A stretch of 64,000 bases of DNA from Dehalococcoidia bacterium (GTDB taxonomy: Bacteria; Chloroflexota; Dehalococcoidia; Tepidiformales; Tepidiformaceae): assembly GCA_020847985.1 (NCBI GenBank), contig JADLBC010000003.1:62001-126000 (forward strand). The letters are read 5' to 3'. Positions 1 to 8,175 of the stretch are shown piece after piece. A program made the translations under genes and the position numbers. How positions within the stretch are numbered: position 1 is the stretch's first letter; each line of letters opens with the position of its first letter. The notes under the pieces are model-generated. The model was given only the letters and a program-made list of their open reading frames with translations, had not been told where the DNA came from and searched no databases.

Positions 1-661
1 CACCCCCGGCCGGCGGCGGCGCTGGCGGCGCGGACGCTTCGCCCGGTGCGGTGGTCCGCTTGCCGAACGGCGAAGGCGATGGCGGCCGCACGGGCCGCGC
101 CGGACCCGGCGAGCGCGGCGCGGCAACGTACGACTCCTGCATCCCCGGGGCCGCATGTCCCGCCTTCAGCAGCTGGAAGGTGTTCAGGAAGTCCATGGCG
201 AAGTCGGTGCCGGTGCTGCTGGTGTAGACGCGCAGCGAGAGCCGTTCGCCGCTGGCGATGCCGAAGGCCAGGCACTGCCGCTGAATCAGCAGCCACGCGA
301 GGACCACGACGACGCCGATGATCGCGCCCAGGGTGCCACCCGTCCGGGTCTCCTCCCGCGACAGCCCCGAAAGCCCTGCCAGCAGGATCAGGACGCCGGC
401 GAGGAGGACCATGCCGTTCATGCGGCGGCCCTCTTTCCCGGCGGATTCGACATCCTCGATGCGGGCCGTTCGCAGCGAGCGCGCGCTGGGGATGATCCCG
501 AGCAGCCTCTCGCGCGACAGCTCTACCACGCGCGCGTCCGTCAGGATGAGGCTGCTGCGATTGCCGGGAGCGGTAATCCCACCCCGCGCACTAATGCGAC
601 GAATCGTCATTTCATCGGGCAGGCGCGCCAGCCGCGCATCCGGGTCCAGCCAGTCGTCCAC
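1..661 (-). CDS. Two-TM membrane protein, partial (runs off window start)
   Basis: Reading frame open from a GTG at 661 down to base 1, so the C-terminus lies outside the window. GGAG sits 8 nt before the GTG. About 220 codons are visible. The N-terminal ~85 residues are a soluble region (VDDWLDPDARLARLP...) of beta-rich look, as in PH-like membrane proteins. Two hydrophobic helices follow (MNGMVLLAGVLILLAGLSG and TLGAIIGVVVVLAWLLI), then a short beta-like stretch (LRVYTSSTGTDF) and a Pro/Ala-rich low-complexity tail. No enzyme motif is visible. Bacterial-PH-like topology is inference. The pyrimidine face of an H4 repeat array begins about 40 nt upstream of the start. Confidence 0.7.
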   Translation of the reverse strand, partial: MDDWLDPDARLARLPDEMTIRRISARGGITAPGNRSSLILTDARVVELSRERLLGIIPSARSLRTARIEDVESAGKEGRRMNGMVLLAGVLILLAGLSGLSREETRTGGTLGAIIGVVVVLAWLLIQRQCLAFGIASGERLSLRVYTSSTGTDFAMDFLNTFQLLKAGHAAPGMQESYVAAPRSPGPARPVRPPSPSPFGKRTTAPGEASAPPAPPPAGG

Positions 662-695
662 GAGGGCCGCTCCGTTTCAAAATGATGGCGGAGCA

Positions 696-876
696 TAACA
701 GAAAGAGAAAAGAGAAAGGAGGAAGGAGATAAGTGGGCTCGAGGCGCGAGGCTCGAGGCCCGAGGCGGCCAACCCCACGGGGAGCAAGCCCGCGCCGGGG
801 TTGCCGGCTCAGCACTCAGCACTCAGCACTCAGCACTCGTCACCCCCTGGGAACTGGGAACCGGCAACTGGGAACT
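696..876. repeat. Composite heptamer element H4-H3-core-H2-H1
   Basis: Complete example of the ordered element. H4 purine heptamers occupy 699-731, H3 (CTCGAGG) 737-765, the core with AACCCC / GGGGTTGCC arms about 768-806, H2 (ACTCAGC, about 4 copies) 808-838 and H1 (GGGAACT/C) 846-876. The H1 end abuts the stop codon of the 878-1285 gene. The H4 end lies just upstream of the 661 gene. No open frame with gene-like content is present. Confidence 0.9.
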
Positions 877-877
877 C

Positions 878-1285
878 TCAGTCGCCAAAGACGATTGCCG
901 CGGCGCCGTCGAGCGCGTCTTCCAGGCGGCTGAGGGCTTCCTGGCCGCGCGCTTTCTTGTTCGCCGAACCGTCCTGGTCCGCGGCCGTTTTCGCGAGCGC
1001 GCGGCCTTCGCGGACGGCCGTCCAGGCTTCGCGGTAACGCGCGAACGCGCCCGCGCGGAGGCTGGCCGCCGCCGCCACCGTGCCTTTGCGCACCGACTCC
1101 TCGATGCGCTTGCCGGCGTTATCCAACCGGCTCGCCATCTGTTGCGCCGCCGCCGCGCGGTCGCGCTCCTGCTCGGATTCGAAGCGGCGGTCATTCATGG
1201 CATCGCGCGCTTCTTCCAGCGCTTCGCTCGCCTGCAGGATCGACTCGGCGGCCTCGGAGAGACGCTTGCTCTGCTCTTCGTTCAC
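878..1285 (-). CDS. Small helical (coiled-coil) protein, unknown function
   Basis: 135 residues from a GTG start preceded by AAGGAG with 5-nt spacing, a strong ribosome site. The protein is almost entirely charged/Ala-rich helix (MNEEQSKRLSEAAESILQAS..., EESVRKGTVAAAASLRAG) with no signal peptide, membrane segment or cysteines. It looks like a cytoplasmic coiled-coil protein. I do not recognise a family. The stop codon directly abuts the H1 repeat on its 3' side. Confidence 0.75.
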   Translation of the reverse strand: MNEEQSKRLSEAAESILQASEALEEARDAMNDRRFESEQERDRAAAAQQMASRLDNAGKRIEESVRKGTVAAAASLRAGAFARYREAWTAVREGRALAKTAADQDGSANKKARGQEALSRLEDALDGAAAIVFGD

Positions 1286-1529
1286 GGCTGCTCCTTCGCA
1301 TCGCCGGCCACGCCCCGGGGCGGCACGGCAGGTTCACGGCGACCGCAGTATAGGGCGCGAACGGCCCCGGCACGGTCAAGCACGGCCGCCCGGCGGAGCC
1401 CCAAACCCGGCCAAAGGCGGAGATTCGCGCTCGGACGCAGGCCCGATGGCGGCGCGCCCCCTTCGCGCGACAGTGATTCCCGAGGGAGGCGGCGCCACGA
1501 TGCACCGCCCGAGGGAGAGAACCACCGCC

Positions 1530-2288
1530 ATGGCCACTTCGCCGACCACCATCCACCCGCTTACCGTGGCCGCCGCGCCGGGACAACCCCGCGGCGCCTG
1601 GACCACCGTCCTCACGTCCGCGCTCATCGCCGTCGCCGTCCTCTTCGTGGGAATGATGCTCGTCGATGGCGAATTCATCCCGCCGCTCGCCGTCTTCGGT
1701 GTCGTCTTCGCGGGCCTCGCCGCGGGCGTGACGATGATCGCGCGCCGCTGGATGTCCGCCGTCGCCGGCGTGGCCAGCCTCGCCATCCTCGCGCTGCATG
1801 CCATCTTCGGCCTCGAAGACTTCGCCCACCCGGAGACGTTCTTCTCGTTCGTGCCCACGCTCGCCGTGGTGACGGGCACCGCGCTCGCGGTGGTTTCGGC
1901 CGCCGCCGTGACCTTCCGGCTGCCCACGCGCGCCGCCTATCCCGCGGGGGGCGCCGCCGTCGCGCTCGTCGCCGCCGCGATCGCGGTCTCGGGCATCGCC
2001 ACGGCCGGCCTCGAAAGCGACGCCCGCGCCACCAGCGATGTCAGCGTCGTCGCCCGCGACGTCGAATTCCCGGACAGCATCGCCGTGAACGCCGGCGAGG
2101 TTTCGTTCTTCGTCCAGAACAAGGACCGCTTCCGCCACACGTTCGTGATCGAAGGGCAGGATGTGAAGACGGAACTCCCCGGCTCGACGGCCCGCCGGGT
2201 GACGGCGACGCTGGCGCCGGGCACCTACACCTTCAAGTGCGATGTCCCCGGGCACGAGAGCATGAAAGGCACGATCATCGCCCGCTGA
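1530..2288 (+). CDS. Membrane-anchored cupredoxin-domain protein
   Basis: 252 residues. Five to six hydrophobic segments in residues ~25-165 (AALTSALIAVAVLFVGMML-type helices) are followed by an extracytoplasmic cupredoxin domain (~170-252). Type-1 copper ligands are visible: His in FRHTFVIEG, then Cys, His and Met in FKCDVPGHESMKG. It probably holds a mononuclear blue-copper site for electron transfer or copper handling at the membrane. ATG 1530 is chosen, with GGGAGAG upstream. An in-frame ATG at 1500 also has a GGGAGG and would add ten residues. It converges with the response regulator that follows on the other strand. Confidence 0.85.
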   Translation: MATSPTTIHPLTVAAAPGQPRGAWTTVLTSALIAVAVLFVGMMLVDGEFIPPLAVFGVVFAGLAAGVTMIARRWMSAVAGVASLAILALHAIFGLEDFAHPETFFSFVPTLAVVTGTALAVVSAAAVTFRLPTRAAYPAGGAAVALVAAAIAVSGIATAGLESDARATSDVSVVARDVEFPDSIAVNAGEVSFFVQNKDRFRHTFVIEGQDVKTELPGSTARRVTATLAPGTYTFKCDVPGHESMKGTIIAR

Positions 2289-2326
2289 CCACACGCCAGT
2301 TCGCGAATGCCCGCGGCGCGTTTTGG

Positions 2327-3001
2327 TCAGTCGCTGGGGTGCTTCACCGAGCGGCGAATGGCGAACGCCGCCGCCTCGACGCGCCGCGTGAGGCCGAGCT
2401 TGCCGAGGATGTCGCTCACGTGGTGCTTCACCGTCTTCTCGCTGAGGTACAGCTGCTCGCCGATTTCGCGGTTGGTCATGCCTTCGGCGATAAGATCGAG
2501 GATGCGCAGTTCGCGTTCGTTGAGCTGTTGGGCGAGGCGGTCTTCCTCGCTGACGACGTTGCCGCGGCGAATCTGCTCGATCACGGCGGCGCTGCTCACC
2601 GCGTCCAGGGTCTTGCCTCCCCGGCCGACGACGCGCATCGCCTCCAGCAGCTCGGCGGTTTGCACTTCCTTGAGCATGAAGCCGCTCGCCCCGGCGACAA
2701 TCGCCGCCATTACGGCGCGCTCATCGGCGTACGACGTGAGCATGAGGACGTTCGTGCCCGGCACTTCGGAAAGGATGTCGCGGCAGGCTTCGATGCCATC
2801 GAGCCGCGGCATGCGTACATCCATCACCACCAGGTCCGGGCGGACGCGCTTCGCCTCCCTGACGGCTTCCTCGCCGTCGCGCGCTTCGGCCACGACGGAA
2901 AATTCCGGGTGAGCGCGCAGGGCCGCCTTCAGGCCGGTGCGCACGAGGTCGTGGTCGTCCGCGAGCAGGACGTGGATGGTTTCGGTTTGCCCCTCAGTCA
3001 T
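2327..3001 (-). CDS. NarL/LuxR-family response regulator
   Basis: 224 residues. The receiver domain (~8-125) shows the acidic pocket DDHD, the phosphoacceptor Asp in VVMDVRMPRLDG, Thr/Ser in MLTSYAD and Lys in GFMLKE. The C-terminal LuxR helix-turn-helix (~155-220) contains LNERELRILDLIAEGMTN and LSEKTVKHHVSDILGKLG. It is a DNA-binding output protein activated by phosphorylation. Its ATG overlaps the stop of the upstream sensor kinase by 8 nt (ATGACTGA), so the two are translationally coupled and form a cognate pair. The usual length for NarL-type regulators is matched. Confidence 0.95.
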   Translation of the reverse strand: MTEGQTETIHVLLADDHDLVRTGLKAALRAHPEFSVVAEARDGEEAVREAKRVRPDLVVMDVRMPRLDGIEACRDILSEVPGTNVLMLTSYADERAVMAAIVAGASGFMLKEVQTAELLEAMRVVGRGGKTLDAVSSAAVIEQIRRGNVVSEEDRLAQQLNERELRILDLIAEGMTNREIGEQLYLSEKTVKHHVSDILGKLGLTRRVEAAAFAIRRSVKHPSD

Positions 3002-4145
3002 TGTTCCTCCGCGGGATGGAAACCCGCACGGTCGTGCCCATCCCCGGGATGCCGAGGACGGTGAGTTCGCCGCCGAGCCGTTCGGCGCGCGTACGCATGG
3101 TGATGGTGCCGAGCCCGTGCCGGACGTTGGCCGGGTCGAACCCCGCACCGTTGTCCTGCACCGTCAGCGCCGTCTGGTCGCGGTCCTGGCGGAGGTCCAC
3201 GGCGATCTTGTTGGGCGATGCGTGGCGGACGGCATTGCTCAAGGCTTCGCGCGCGATATAGAGGAGGTCCTCCGCATCACGCGCGGAGAGCTCCTGCAGG
3301 GCGGCGGCGGTGATGTTCACGACCGTATCGATGCCCGGCGGCACCAGCTGCCGGATGACGAATGGAACGTCGCGGGCGATATCCGGGTTGTGGGCCGGCG
3401 CTTCCGCTTCGAGCATGGTGATGTACTGGCGGATGTCACCGATGAGCTCGTTGATGCGCTTCACGCTGTGGCGCAGCACCTCCGCCACCTCGGGCGGGTA
3501 CTCCCGTGCCACGAGCAGGGCATCCGTCTCCAGCCCCAGCGCATAGAGCGACTGGATCGTGCCATCGTGCAGGTCGTGGGCGATGCGTTCGCGCTCCTCC
3601 AACAGGAAGAGGCGGCCGCTGCGTTCGCGCGCCACCGCCGTCGCGACGCTGACCGCGGCCTGCAGCGCGAGCAGCACCGCCGCCAGTTCGTCCGCTTCCG
3701 TGAACGGCACCTGGCCGCGCGTACGCGTCATGTAGAGCGAACCGATCGTCCGGCCGCCCGCGCGAATTGGCACGCCGAGGAAGACCGCCATATCCGGGTG
3801 CCCCGGCGGCCAGCCCACCGAGAGCGGATGCGCCGTGAGGTCGTCCAGCCGCAGCGGGCGGTCGCGCCGGGCGAGTTCGCCGAGCAGGCCCCGGCCCGCG
3901 GGCGGGTTACCCAGCCGCTGCGCCGCGCGCTCATCGATGCCGTCGTAGACGAACCGCTCCAGCACGCCGTCGTCGTCGAAGGTCGAGATCGCCGCGTATT
4001 CCGCGTTCGTCACCGCGCGCGCGCGCTGGGCGAGGCGCGAGAGGATCTCCGAGAGGTCATCGGTGGCCGCGAGGAGGTCGCTGGTGACGCCCATTTCGCT
4101 GAGAAGCAGAGGCACGGGCGCGGGACGGGGACCGCTTTGTGTCAC
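2994..4145 (-). CDS. GAF-domain sensor histidine kinase (HisKA_3 type)
   Basis: 383 residues. An N-terminal GAF sensory domain (~22-170) is followed by a HisKA_3 dimerisation helix with phosphoacceptor His in ERERIAHDLHDG (~185-196) and an HATPase domain with N-box EALSNAVRHA and G-boxes DNGAGF and HGLGTITMR. No membrane helix is present, so it is a cytosolic DevS/NarX-like sensor. It pairs with the overlapping NarL regulator. Two consecutive GTG codons occur (4148, 4145). A -10 box TATGAT at 4157-4152 lies 6 nt before 4145, which suggests leaderless initiation there. Confidence 0.93.
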   Translation of the reverse strand: MTQSGPRPAPVPLLLSEMGVTSDLLAATDDLSEILSRLAQRARAVTNAEYAAISTFDDDGVLERFVYDGIDERAAQRLGNPPAGRGLLGELARRDRPLRLDDLTAHPLSVGWPPGHPDMAVFLGVPIRAGGRTIGSLYMTRTRGQVPFTEADELAAVLLALQAAVSVATAVARERSGRLFLLEERERIAHDLHDGTIQSLYALGLETDALLVAREYPPEVAEVLRHSVKRINELIGDIRQYITMLEAEAPAHNPDIARDVPFVIRQLVPPGIDTVVNITAAALQELSARDAEDLLYIAREALSNAVRHASPNKIAVDLRQDRDQTALTVQDNGAGFDPANVRHGLGTITMRTRAERLGGELTVLGIPGMGTTVRVSIPRRNND

Positions 4146-4291
4146 CACTCAATCATATCGAATTTGTACCATTCCAGACCATGCACGGGGACGAACGGCC
4201 GTTACCCATCCCGCACCCGGCGCGATCGACCGCTCCGGAGGCATGATCGGCACGGCGGCCGGGGGTGGCGTGGCGGGCGTACAATCCCCGC

Positions 4292-4780
4292 ATGCGCGAA
4301 CTGCGGCAGGCCGGGTCCGACCCCGCGTTTCTCCGGAAGGCGCTCTCCGAGGCGGGCGGCGAACTGCGCCAGGCGCTTGCCGGGCTTCGCCGCCGCGAAC
4401 TTCTCCAGCCAGGCGCCCCCCCGGACGAGGACTGGACCCCGCTGGGCATCGCCGTGCACCTGCGCGATACCGAACTCGGCGTCATCGCCCAGCTTGAGGC
4501 CATTCTCGCGGCCCGCGAACCGGCCATCCGGGCGGTCGATATCGACGATATCCCGCTGCTGGAGGAGTATCGCGACGAGGAACTGGAGGAGGTGTTGGAT
4601 GACTTTCACTACTACCGCCGCCACACGGCGTACGCGCTCTGGGACCTCAACCCCGGTGACTGGGAACGGGGTGGCATCCACCCCTACCGCGGGCGCATGA
4701 CCGTGCTCGAAATCGCCCGCGAAATGTACCGTCACGACCTCGAACACCTCTGGCAGGTGCGGCGGATGGTGGGCGCGTGA
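4292..4780 (+). CDS. DinB-like putative metal-dependent protein
   Basis: 162 residues. DinB/YfiT four-helix-bundle pattern with the expected metal-binding histidines: one in GIAVHLRDTE and two spaced HxxxH in YRHDLEHLWQV. Family members bind a divalent metal and some act as thiol-dependent transferases; substrate unknown. A TACAAT -10 box (4280-4285) precedes the ATG by 6 nt, so the transcript is probably leaderless. An upstream in-frame start at 4265 would lie across that promoter and is rejected. The stop overlaps the start of the next gene (GTGA), suggesting an operon. Confidence 0.85.
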   Translation: MRELRQAGSDPAFLRKALSEAGGELRQALAGLRRRELLQPGAPPDEDWTPLGIAVHLRDTELGVIAQLEAILAAREPAIRAVDIDDIPLLEEYRDEELEEVLDDFHYYRRHTAYALWDLNPGDWERGGIHPYRGRMTVLEIAREMYRHDLEHLWQVRRMVGA

Positions 4781-6006
4781 ACGGCCCGGCCTTCGCAACC
4801 GAGCCCTCCGCGCCGCTGCGCGTCATCCCGCCTGCACCCGCGCAACGCGCCGCCCTCGGCGAGCAGGCGCCCTACGTGTGCATCTTCCCCGATGACCTCG
4901 CCCTCGAAGCGGCCGCCCTGGGTGCCGGGCTCCACGCGCGGCGCAGCGGCGAGCAACTCCTGACGGCGGGCACCGGCCCGCACTTCCTCGCCTTCGCGCG
5001 CGGCCTCTCCATGCGCGGCGACCCCCTCGGCGCGGCCATCGAACGTGCCATCCGCCCCGTGCGCGAATGGCGGGTCCGTGGCCGTTTGCTGCCGCTCGAC
5101 CGGCCCTGGGTCATGGGCATCGTCAATCTCACCGGCGATTCCTTCTCCGGCGATGGCGTCGGCGCTGATGCTGATGCCGCCGTGCGCCGCGCCGCGGAGC
5201 TTCGCGATGCCGGCGCCGCGATCGTCGACATCGGCGCCGAAAGTGCGCGCGCCGACCGCCCCGTCGCCGATGCCGAAGCCGAGGCCGCGCTCGTGGCTCC
5301 CGTGGTTGCCGCGCTCGTGCGCGAAGGCCACCTCGTCTCCATCGATACCTACAAGCCCGTGGTCGCCGCCGCCGCGATCGAAGCCGGCGCCGCGATCGTG
5401 AACGACATCAGCGGGCTGACGCAGGGCACGGGCGCCGCCGAAGCCGCGGCCAGGGCTGGCGCCGGGTACGTCCTGAACTACAGCTACAGCGAGCCCAAGC
5501 GCCGTCCCGATGCCCCGCCCGCCTACAGCGATGTCGTCGCCGAGACCGCCGCCTGGATGTTCGACCGCGTGGCGCGGCTGCGCGAAGCGGGCCTCGCGGA
5601 CGACGTCGTCGCCATCGACCCCGGCATCGCCTTCGGAAAAAGCCACGACGAGGACCTGCAGGTGCTGCGCCGCCTCGGCGAATTCGCCGCCGTGGGCCAG
5701 CCCCTGCTCATCGCCCATTCGCGCAAGAACTTCATCGGCAGCATCGCCGGGAACGCACCCGCCGAACGCGACCTCGAGACGCACGTGGCGACGGCATTGG
5801 CCTACGCCGCCGGGGCGCGCATCTTCCGCGTGCACGATGCGGCGGGTGCGGTGCGCGCGCTCGCGATGGCCGCCGCCCTCACCACCGCCGCCGCCGGCGC
5901 CTTCGCCCCCGATGGCGAAAGCTGGCCGTGGCGCGCGGGCGCATCGGCCACGCACATGACGGTCGCCGGCGCGGACAAGCCGGCCCCGCCGGGGCAGCGC
6001 TGGTAG
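4777..6006 (+). CDS. Dihydropteroate synthase-like protein with N-terminal extension
   Basis: 409 residues, starting at a GTG that overlaps the DinB-like stop by 4 nt. The pterin-binding TIM barrel (~108-385) is recognisable: VMGIVNLTGDSFSGDG, VDIGAESARADRP, SIDTYKPVVAAAA, IVNDISG, DPGIAFGKSHDEDL, AHSRKNFIG and a terminal RVHD. Several positions depart from FolP: NVTPDSF is NLTGDSF, the ESTRP loop is ESARADRP, and the MHM motif is replaced by LNYSYSEPK. About 105 extra residues precede the barrel. It may make dihydropteroate in folate synthesis, or act as a DHPS-related enzyme. No other folate genes are adjacent. Confidence 0.8.
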   Translation: MNGPAFATEPSAPLRVIPPAPAQRAALGEQAPYVCIFPDDLALEAAALGAGLHARRSGEQLLTAGTGPHFLAFARGLSMRGDPLGAAIERAIRPVREWRVRGRLLPLDRPWVMGIVNLTGDSFSGDGVGADADAAVRRAAELRDAGAAIVDIGAESARADRPVADAEAEAALVAPVVAALVREGHLVSIDTYKPVVAAAAIEAGAAIVNDISGLTQGTGAAEAAARAGAGYVLNYSYSEPKRRPDAPPAYSDVVAETAAWMFDRVARLREAGLADDVVAIDPGIAFGKSHDEDLQVLRRLGEFAAVGQPLLIAHSRKNFIGSIAGNAPAERDLETHVATALAYAAGARIFRVHDAAGAVRALAMAAALTTAAAGAFAPDGESWPWRAGASATHMTVAGADKPAPPGQRW

Positions 6007-6203
6007 GTTCGGGCGCGGTCAAGGCTTCTGTGGCGAACATCTCGTTCGCGCGTGCCGTTCACACTCGGTTGGGAACTCTGACGTTCACGTTATAGAGAGC
6101 TCCTATCGGACCCAGTTATACATCCATCGCAAACCACATTGACCCGGCGGCCCCCCGGTAGGCACGGTGGATACAGGGAACCAACCCGAGGAGGTTGAAC
6201 ACC

Positions 6204-6380
6204 ATGGACCCTGTTTTCTACGACCTGATGACGCCGCCCGTGGACGAAATCAGCGAACACTACCGCCGCCAGTGGCATCTCTTCCGCAAGCTCGACCGGC
6301 TCGAGGCGGAAGTGAACCACATGAAGCTTCAGCTGGCCGAAAAGCCACGCCGCACCAACCTGCTCTCCGTCAGCGAATAG
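6204..6380 (+). CDS. Small acidic/basic helical protein, unknown
   Basis: 58 residues (MDPVFYDLMTPPVDEISEHYRR...). The start is fixed by a near-perfect ribosome site GAGGAGG at 6188-6194, 9 nt before the ATG. The middle is a predicted amphipathic helix (QWHLFRKLDRLEAEVNHMKLQ). No cysteines, signal or membrane segment. Two terminator-like hairpins follow immediately, which supports expression as a single-gene unit. I do not recognise a family. Confidence 0.65.
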   Translation: MDPVFYDLMTPPVDEISEHYRRQWHLFRKLDRLEAEVNHMKLQLAEKPRRTNLLSVSE

Positions 6381-6408
6381 TCCTCCCCGGGCACTCGCAC
6401 ACACACCG

Positions 6409-6492
6409 CGAACGCGCCGCTTCCATGCCATCGGAAGCGGCGCGTTCGTGCATCCGGGGCGGGAAATGAAAAGGCCGCCCGTGGGGGCGGCC
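6409..6492 (+). terminator. Tandem hairpins downstream of the 58-residue gene
   Basis: Two inverted repeats in succession. The first is a perfect 16-bp stem (arms 6409-6424 and 6433-6448) with an 8-nt loop. The second is an 8-bp GC stem (6473-6480 / 6485-6492) with loop GTGG. Neither has a strong downstream T tract. Terminator function is inferred from position 28 nt after the stop codon. Confidence 0.6.
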
Positions 6493-6640
6493 CGCCGAGG
6501 CAAGATAAGAGGCCGAGCGGATGTGTGGAGCGGACACGACATCCGGCAGCGGCCTCGCCAGAGTTTTAGCACCCGCTAAACGACTCGCGCAAGTACCACT
6601 TCATTCAGGCGTTCGATTACAGGCTCAGAAACGCCGAATT

Positions 6641-6770
6641 CGGTATCGGCTGTCGGCTGTCGGCTATCGGCCGTCGGCCGTCGGCTGTCGGCCATCGGCG
6701 TGGACGTGGCGGTCACGTGGCCCGTTCCGGGGTTGCCCTGCCGATAGCCGGCGGCCGATAGCCGACGGCC
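6641..6770. repeat. Symmetric H6 heptamer element (array - spacer - inverted array)
   Basis: Left array 6641-6700 is eight degenerate copies of CGGCTGT (CGGCTAT, CGGCCGT and similar). The right array 6740-6770 is the inverted form (CCGATAG, CCGGCGG). The spacer carries a GGGGTTGCC core arm. The right array lies inside the 3' end of the following minus-strand gene and encodes its last residues. Confidence 0.88.
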
Positions 6771-7723
6771 GCCCCTTCGAGCGCGCGCAGGGCCGTGTCG
6801 GTGGGAGCGAGGACGGCTGTCGGGGCGGCGATGCCTTCGAGCGCGTGGAGCACCGCTGCCACCTCCGGCGGCGCGGTCGATCCCACCACCGAAAGCACGT
6901 GGTGGACCCCTTCGCGCAGCCACGCCGAATCCGACCGCCGCAGCAGCAGCCGTAACAGCGGGAGCAGGCACGCCGGCCCGATGGCGATGAGCGCCTCTGC
7001 CGCGAGCCAGCGCACGCCCGCATCGTCGTCCATGAGCGCCGACGCCAGGGCGCCCGCGCTGGCCGGGTCGTGGAGGTCGGCGAGGACGCGCGCCGCCTCC
7101 CAGCGAAGGCCGTCATTGCCAGTCTCCAGCGCGCCCACGACCTGCGCCGTGGCCGCGGACCCGGTGGCCGCGAGCGCTTCGCGCGCCTCTCGCCGCCGCC
7201 GGGGTGAGTCCGAACGAAGCTGGCCCACGTACGCCGCGACCACCGCCGGGTCCGGCGAGACCCAGCGCGCGGGCACGATCCCGGGGAGCGGCGCACCCGC
7301 CGGGGGCAGCCCGCGCGCGGCGGTGATGTGCGTCACCGGCAGCCCGAAGCGGCGGCGCGCCTGCGAAATCAGGTCCGCACGCAGCCAGCCCGAGACCCCG
7401 CGCGCGAGGGTCACGATGATCAGCGCGTCGTAGCCCGGGTGTTCGCGCAGTTCGTCGGCGATGGCGAGCAGGGGCACGCGGCCGCCCGCCACCGTGCGCA
7501 CGACAGCCGCGCCCGTCCGTTCGAAGGCGGCGCGGGCCTCCGCGGCGCGTGCTCGCGCCGCGGCGATAGTCTCGCTGTCCTCCCACGCGAAGCGATGCTG
7601 GACGGGCGTGGCGGGGACGAGGATCGCGAACTCCGCGGCCGCGTCACGCGCGATGATGGCGCGCACCTCGCGCTGCAATTCGGGGCTAATGGCGGTCTGG
7701 TGGGCGACGACGAGATAGCGCAC
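6713..7723 (-). CDS. USP-like N-domain plus HEAT repeats
   Basis: 336 residues. The N-terminal ~150 residues have an alpha/beta pattern like universal-stress/nucleotide-binding folds (RYLVVAHQT, FAILVPATP, DALIIVTLARGVSGWLRADL, LPVTHI). Residues ~170-300 are HEAT-type helical repeats (RREAREALAATGSA, RWEAARVLADLHDPAS, RWLAAEALIAIGP). It probably works as a protein-interaction scaffold in the cytosol. GTG 7723 is preceded by GGAGG 8 nt away. The final residues (YRPPAIGRATPERAT) are encoded by an inverted H6 heptamer array, so the native C-terminus seems to have been extended by the repeat. Confidence 0.8.
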   Translation of the reverse strand: MRYLVVAHQTAISPELQREVRAIIARDAAAEFAILVPATPVQHRFAWEDSETIAAARARAAEARAAFERTGAAVVRTVAGGRVPLLAIADELREHPGYDALIIVTLARGVSGWLRADLISQARRRFGLPVTHITAARGLPPAGAPLPGIVPARWVSPDPAVVAAYVGQLRSDSPRRRREAREALAATGSAATAQVVGALETGNDGLRWEAARVLADLHDPASAGALASALMDDDAGVRWLAAEALIAIGPACLLPLLRLLLRRSDSAWLREGVHHVLSVVGSTAPPEVAAVLHALEGIAAPTAVLAPTDTALRALEGAAVGYRPPAIGRATPERAT

Positions 7724-7926
7724 GGGGACACCTCCGGGAAGTTCGGTGGTGCGCGCGGGCGGGCGAGTGCCCGGCTGCGGGGCGGACGCCCGCCCGCGTG
7801 GGCCACGCATCCATCGTAGGCACGTTCGCCGCGCTCCCCGTCGGAGGTGAAGGAGTTGTAACCCGCGCGGCCCCTGGACGTGCGCGCCGGGAGCGCATTA
7901 CCCCGCTTCGCCGCACAATACGGTCG

Positions 7927-8127
7927 ATGTCGACGGAAGTTACCGCGCCCCGCTACGCCGCCCGCTGCAAGTACCTGAAGATGACGATGGGCATCCGTGC
8001 CGGCGCGAACCTGGTGAACCTTTGCACCCACATCGTGCGCGATGGACGGGACTGCGTCGGCCCCTTTCTCGACGACCACGAGACCCATTGCGGCCTCTGG
8101 GAGCCGAAGGAAGCCGGCGCCCGCTGA
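7927..8127 (+). CDS. Small four-cysteine protein, unknown
   Basis: 66 residues (MSTEVTAPRYAARCKYLKMT...). Cys occur in AARCK, NLCTH, RDCVG and HCGLW, two next to His, so metal binding is possible. No signal peptide or membrane helix. A CACAAT box lies 7 nt before the ATG, resembling the leaderless promoters of neighbouring genes. It is transcribed divergently from the HEAT-repeat gene and sits upstream of the M23 lipoprotein. Family not recognised. Confidence 0.6.
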   Translation: MSTEVTAPRYAARCKYLKMTMGIRAGANLVNLCTHIVRDGRDCVGPFLDDHETHCGLWEPKEAGAR

Positions 8128-8175
8128 CCGCGGCCGGGAACTGGGAGCTTACGAACCCGCTGGTATGATCCTGTA

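Noticed and set aside
696-876. CRISPR-like array in the heptamer elements
   Set aside because: Repeat units are 7 nt with no unique spacers, and no cas genes are present.
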